Assembly: GCA_024639905.1 (NCBI GenBank) | Contig: JAHEGE010000002.1 | Coordinates: 235,535 to 299,534, forward strand | Length of the DNA: 64,000 bases | Source of the DNA: Gammaproteobacteria bacterium | GTDB taxonomy: Bacteria; Pseudomonadota; Gammaproteobacteria; Pseudomonadales; Pseudohongiellaceae | Direction of reading: 5' to 3' | Part shown: positions 60,344 through 64,000 of the stretch, piece by piece | How positions within the stretch are numbered: the first letter of the stretch is position 1 | Layout of the letters: each line of letters starts with the position of its first letter | Notes under the pieces: generated by a model | Seen by the model: the letters and a program-made list of their open reading frames with translations, nothing else | The model's database searches: none | What the model was told of the DNA's origin: nothing | Translations under genes and position numbers: made by a program

Positions 60344-62602
60344 CTAGCGGGCGCTCAAACTGCCGCTGCTGAGATTGATAAAGTCGGCAAGAATACGCCC
60401 GCTCTCGAGAAGAAGCGGGTCTAGCTCTTCAGGTTCTTCAGGTTCTTCGGATTCGTCATCAGAAGATGTGGTGCTGGCGAGAGCGGCACTGGTCTTTGAG
60501 CTGTCATTCGAACTTTCATTCGAGCTCTCGTCCGAGTTTTCACTCGATTCAGAAAGCGCGAGCTCTGCCTCAGCATCCTCATCGATCCATTCCTTCAAAG
60601 GCAGGCCTTTGAGCTGCCGGCGCAGATTTTCGGCCTCAAACTCTGACCGTTTTAACTCCTCACGCTCGGCCTTCACTATGGCCTCGTTAAGTGAGATTCG
60701 CTCACGTTCTCGCAAGACCCGGGTCCTGTCGATCTGCTCCTTAATGAAATTGAAGTCAGGCGATTCGGCAGCACGTTTCGCGTGTAGTTCCTGGAGTTTT
60801 GGCAGATAGGCCTGCACCGGATAATAAGCTCTGAACTCGACTGGGCGCACGGTGTCCCAGGGGAGAGCACCATCGAGGCTGCTTTCACCGATATCGTCGT
60901 AGGCTTCATAGAAGTCAGGGAAAGTGATGTCAGGAATTACGCCCCTGTGCTGGGTGCTCTCACCGGATATTCTGTAAAATTTCGATCGGGTTAGCTTCAC
61001 CTGACCATAGGTCATCGGAATGATTTCTTGTACCGTGCCCTTGCCAAAGGTTTGGCCGCCAAGCACGAGCCCACGCTGGTAATCTTGGATAGCGCCGGCG
61101 AAAATTTCCGAGGCTGACGCGCTCGTCCGATTAACCAGCACCGCGAGTGGGCCGTCGTAGACGACTTCTGGATCGTTGTCGCCGAAGGAGCGCGTAAACC
61201 CATTACGAAGACCGGAATAACGAATTTGGACGGTAGGGCCCGTTTCGATAAACAAGCCTACGAGTTGGTTAGCTTCACTCAAGCTACCACCGCCGTCATT
61301 GCGCAGATCCATAACGACCGCATCCACGCCTTCCTCGATTAATTCTTCGAGCAGTCTTCGCACGTCTCGAGTTGAACTCTTGAAGTCTTCATCACCGCGC
61401 GCGGCAGCCTCGAAATCAAAGTAAAACGTAGGCAGGTTAATTACACCGATTTTGTAATCTTGATCTGCGTAGCTCAGCTCTAGCACTTCTTTTTTGGCAG
61501 ACTGATCCTCAAGCTTAACGGTATCGCGCGTAATGCTGATAGTGCGCGCGCTGCTCTCTGTAACGGCGTCTACGGGGATCACGCTGAGGCGGACAACCGT
61601 GTCTTTCTCGCCACGGATCTGCGCAACAACATCGTCCAGACGCATGCCCACTACATCTTGAATTTCGCCGTCCACACCCTGGCCAATGCCAATGATTTTG
61701 TCGCCTTCTTGCAATTCGGCGGCGCGCTCAGCAGGACCGCCTTTTATTAATTCAACCACTTTCGTGTATTCATCTTCTGTCGTCAGCTGGGCGCCGATGC
61801 CTTGCAGCGAGAGCGATAACCCCATATTGAAATTTTCAGAGTCCCGCGGAGAAAAATACGACGTGTGAGGGTCGACAGTTGCCGCTACCGTCGACAAATA
61901 AGCCTGGAAGATATCTTTACCATTGGTCTTCAGAACTTGACTGAGCTGGTTGCGGTATCGCTTGCTGAGTTTTTCTACTATCTCTTCCTCAGTGTCGCCC
62001 GTGAGGCGCAAACTCAATACGCTGTTTTTAAGCCGCTTGCGCCAAATTTCGTCAAGCTCCGCGGTCGTCGATGCGAAGGGCGCATCCTCGCGGTCTAGTT
62101 GCAGGTATTCATCTAGCGTGAAGTCCATTGTAGGCACTGCGCTCTCTATGCGCTCGATCGCATAAATGAGTCGCTCTATCACACGGCGATGATAGAGATT
62201 GTAAATCTCGAACCCGGGCTCAACGTTGCCTTGTGCGAGGCTATTGTCCAGAGTGTAGCGATAACGCGCAATTTGCTGCACATCGTCGGCGAGCAGATAG
62301 AGCTTCGAGCCGTCGAGCGCATCTAGGTATTTGTCGAAAATGACTGACGAAAAATTGTCATCGATCTCTATTGAAGCGTAGTGCTTGGATTCGAGTTGTT
62401 CGAGCAGTTCGAGCGCCGTTTCGCCGTAGATCTCCTCGCTGTTTATAGGCGAGTAGAGCTCGTCTATGTCGAGCACAGAGTTTAATTCGGCAACGCCTTC
62501 GGCTGCCCACAGCGGCGTGGAAATTATGATTGAACTGATGGTTGCAGGAATGAGGGCAGAGAACAGGCCGAAGCCTTTGCGGGATTGAGTAAAATAGTTC
62601 AT
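60344..62602 (-). CDS. prc: Carboxy-terminal processing protease Prc
   Basis: Periplasmic serine protease (tail-specific protease), 752 aa, that degrades cell-wall enzymes and tagged proteins and matures PBP3 in E. coli. A signal region lies in the first 43 residues (cut near PLWA-AE). The PDZ domain carries GLSLSLQGIGAQL. The catalytic part has LRNDGGGSLSEA, NRTSASASEIFAGA (Ser) and FGKGTVQ (Lys). Near the C-terminus is a Ser/Glu/Asp-rich low-complexity insert before the usual DPLLLESGRILADFI end. The ATG at 62602 follows GGAGAG closely. Confidence 0.95.
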   Translation of the reverse strand: MNYFTQSRKGFGLFSALIPATISSIIISTPLWAAEGVAELNSVLDIDELYSPINSEEIYGETALELLEQLESKHYASIEIDDNFSSVIFDKYLDALDGSKLYLLADDVQQIARYRYTLDNSLAQGNVEPGFEIYNLYHRRVIERLIYAIERIESAVPTMDFTLDEYLQLDREDAPFASTTAELDEIWRKRLKNSVLSLRLTGDTEEEIVEKLSKRYRNQLSQVLKTNGKDIFQAYLSTVAATVDPHTSYFSPRDSENFNMGLSLSLQGIGAQLTTEDEYTKVVELIKGGPAERAAELQEGDKIIGIGQGVDGEIQDVVGMRLDDVVAQIRGEKDTVVRLSVIPVDAVTESSARTISITRDTVKLEDQSAKKEVLELSYADQDYKIGVINLPTFYFDFEAAARGDEDFKSSTRDVRRLLEELIEEGVDAVVMDLRNDGGGSLSEANQLVGLFIETGPTVQIRYSGLRNGFTRSFGDNDPEVVYDGPLAVLVNRTSASASEIFAGAIQDYQRGLVLGGQTFGKGTVQEIIPMTYGQVKLTRSKFYRISGESTQHRGVIPDITFPDFYEAYDDIGESSLDGALPWDTVRPVEFRAYYPVQAYLPKLQELHAKRAAESPDFNFIKEQIDRTRVLRERERISLNEAIVKAEREELKRSEFEAENLRRQLKGLPLKEWIDEDAEAELALSESSENSDESSNESSNDSSKTSAALASTTSSDDESEEPEEPEELDPLLLESGRILADFINLSSGSLSAR
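60425..60449. repeat. 9-bp tandem repeat inside prc
   Basis: Three near-perfect copies of a 9-bp unit (TTCAGGTTC register) encode repeated Glu-Glu-Pro in the acidic C-terminal insert of Prc. Next to it (about 60495-60545) Ser/Glu/Asn codons repeat imperfectly. Likely a slippage-prone low-complexity linker. Confidence 0.6.
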
Positions 62603-62774
62603 GTCTCTCCAATGCTTAACTGCGTCTAGCAAGTGAGGCCATTTTTTGGCGATGACCTAGATTAGTAGATATCGCGCCGCTTAGGAAGTCGCTAGCGTGA
62701 CTTACCTTATTTTTGACTGTATTGGTGATACGTCGCAGGCCCGGTGCTAGATTGGCAAAGCAGGAACAGGCTTG

Positions 62775-63998
62775 TCACTTGATGGGTTTGGCTCGTGCTG
62801 AAGCGTGGCGCTCTGCGCGCTCGACATCGATATAGCGATCGGTAATTGCGCTAGATCCGTGGCCGGCATCGTCGCGCACGTGCTCTCGCGGCCTGTGCTT
62901 CACATCCTCAGAGATGCCGGTGTGGCGTAGCCAGTGTACCGTGGCTTCCTCTAATCGGTCGGCATCGTCCTGGAAACCTTCTGCACGCAGCCTGTGTGCT
63001 GCTTCATTGAAGCATTGCTGCACAATAAGCCGAATCTGGCGCGTGCTAGTGATCCCGCCTTTGCCCCGAGTTTTGTGGATAAGCGGCGATGTGTCTCCAA
63101 TAGCCGGGAGGGCAGAGAGGCCGCGGGACCGACGATAGCGCCTCAGGGCTTCTAGCATGGCGTCGCTAACCGAAACTTCGCGCTCCTTATTGCCTTTGCC
63201 CACGGTCAAGAACCACCAGTTGCCTTCTATGTCCTGTCGAAAGTGCCCCATTTGAGGCGTCCATCTCGGAGTCACTACAAGCTCAGAGATGCGCAGGTAC
63301 ATCGCAAAAAGAGCCTGCATAATGAATAGAGTCCGTTCATGCGCCCCAGGATCCTGAGCAGCCATTTTTTCAGCCGCTTCGACTACAAAATCCCATTGCA
63401 GCGGTGACAAACGGCGTATCTGAGCCTGTGACTGGGTTTTACGTATAAATTTACTCTTTTGGCGGAGCTGAGAGACTGGATTTGATCTTAAATAGCTCTC
63501 TTGAATCAGGTAGTTAAAGAAGCTACTTAATACGCCCAGCAAAGACTGAGTGGATGAAGAGGAGGGCGTGTATCCCTCGTCTTCGGAGCCTGCTGAGCTG
63601 AAGTAGGGCCGCCAGTCAGGGTTGGGCTGTCGCTGACCATCTTTAACAACGAACCTGGGTACGACAACGTGCGAGATCCAGCTGCGCGGAGGAGACGCCG
63701 AGAATTCTATAAATTCCTCGATATGTTCGCGTCCGATCTCAGGCAGAGAAAGACTCCGAACAAGCCAGCACCAGTGTAAAAAGTGCTCAATTTCTCGGCG
63801 GTAGGTGTTAAACGTGTCAGGGCTGCCGCGATAGCTGTAGATAAATTCGCTGGCTAACTGATAGTCCTCAATCGTGCTCTTCGATACCGACACAGAGCCC
63901 GCTAAGAAGCTAGTCGGGCTCACGCGATTCTTAAACGGATTGCGCATGTGTTCTAAAGTGTCAAAAAATGCTGGGGGCGCAGCAATGGTCTTTTTCAT
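62775..63998 (-). CDS. Tyrosine recombinase (phage-integrase family)
   Basis: Site-specific recombinase of 407 aa. It has an N-terminal SAM-like core-binding domain (about 35-175) and a catalytic domain with every expected residue: Arg236 (YLRISEL), Lys268 (GKGNKER), His355-Arg358 (HWLRHT), His380 (GHGSS) and Tyr389 (TDRYIDV). It is longer than XerC/XerD (about 300 aa), with extra sequence between the domains. The start ATG is 3 bp from the window end, so an upstream start cannot be excluded. No excisionase or other phage gene is visible. It could be a stand-alone core recombinase or the edge of an island outside the window. Confidence 0.88.
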   Translation of the reverse strand: MKKTIAAPPAFFDTLEHMRNPFKNRVSPTSFLAGSVSVSKSTIEDYQLASEFIYSYRGSPDTFNTYRREIEHFLHWCWLVRSLSLPEIGREHIEEFIEFSASPPRSWISHVVVPRFVVKDGQRQPNPDWRPYFSSAGSEDEGYTPSSSSTQSLLGVLSSFFNYLIQESYLRSNPVSQLRQKSKFIRKTQSQAQIRRLSPLQWDFVVEAAEKMAAQDPGAHERTLFIMQALFAMYLRISELVVTPRWTPQMGHFRQDIEGNWWFLTVGKGNKEREVSVSDAMLEALRRYRRSRGLSALPAIGDTSPLIHKTRGKGGITSTRQIRLIVQQCFNEAAHRLRAEGFQDDADRLEEATVHWLRHTGISEDVKHRPREHVRDDAGHGSSAITDRYIDVERAERHASARAKPIK

Positions 63999-64000
63999 AG

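Noticed and set aside
60033..60424. Open frames on both strands running across tRNA-Ser
   Set aside because: They contain the whole tRNA gene and have no protein character.

Overview
The window is a 64 kb stretch of a Gram-negative gammaproteobacterial chromosome that looks moderately GC-rich. The content is mostly core housekeeping: LPS and lipoprotein export genes (lolCDE, lolA, lpxK, kdsB), Moco and siroheme synthesis, tRNA thiolation (tusEBCD, mnmA), N-degron proteolysis (clpS, clpA, bpt, aat) and cell division (ftsK). Several gene orders match what I remember of Pseudomonas: cysB-cysH-thrH, purB to nudJ, and cspD-clpSA-infA-bpt-aat-trxB-ftsK-lolA. The uvrC-pgsA-tRNA Gly/Cys/Leu block also matches E. 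coli. The accessory genes suggest a marine relative in the Pseudomonadales/Cellvibrionales, but that placement is inference.

Layout. Positions 1-3610 hold the 3'-truncated rne (RNase E, minus strand) and its roughly 620-nt leader. Positions 3611-16164 are a dense plus-strand run: lolC-lolD-lolE-comEC-exbB-exbD-lpxK-ycaR-kdsB-murB-uvrC-pgsA, with many 4-bp stop/start overlaps. Positions 16197-16847 hold a strong promoter and tRNA-Gly, tRNA-Cys and tRNA-Leu. Positions 16858-33508 are the accessory region. It carries an exported FMN hydroxyacid dehydrogenase with a heme-c-like motif, a gamma carbonic anhydrase, two unrelated serine hydrolases with an MFS transporter, NhaC, a rhodanese, and a PEP carboxylase of unusual type. 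It ends with a histidine-rich TPR protein, an AbgT transporter, an exported epoxide hydrolase and argD.

Positions 33636-38734 hold msrA, a 5'-nucleotidase and a sulfur assimilation group (TauE/SafE exporter, cysB, APS-type cysH) followed by thrH. Positions 38756-43691 are a minus-strand run roxA-purB-hflD-mnmA-nudJ. Positions 43771-57869 carry moaCDE, rluE, cspD, clpSA, infA, bpt-aat, trxB and then the plus-strand ftsK-lolA-crcB-serS-cysG. Positions 57874-59971 are tusE/tusB/tusC/tusD and a BI-1 family membrane protein. The end holds tRNA-Ser, the protease prc and a complete tyrosine recombinase at the window edge.

I did not find a defence system, CRISPR array, insertion sequence or prophage. 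The most unusual items are the flavoenzyme with a CxxCH motif in its loop, the Bacteroidota-like PEP carboxylase, the histidine-motif TPR protein, and a 116-bp antisense overlap of rluE with moaE. All family assignments come from motif and sequence recognition without database searches.
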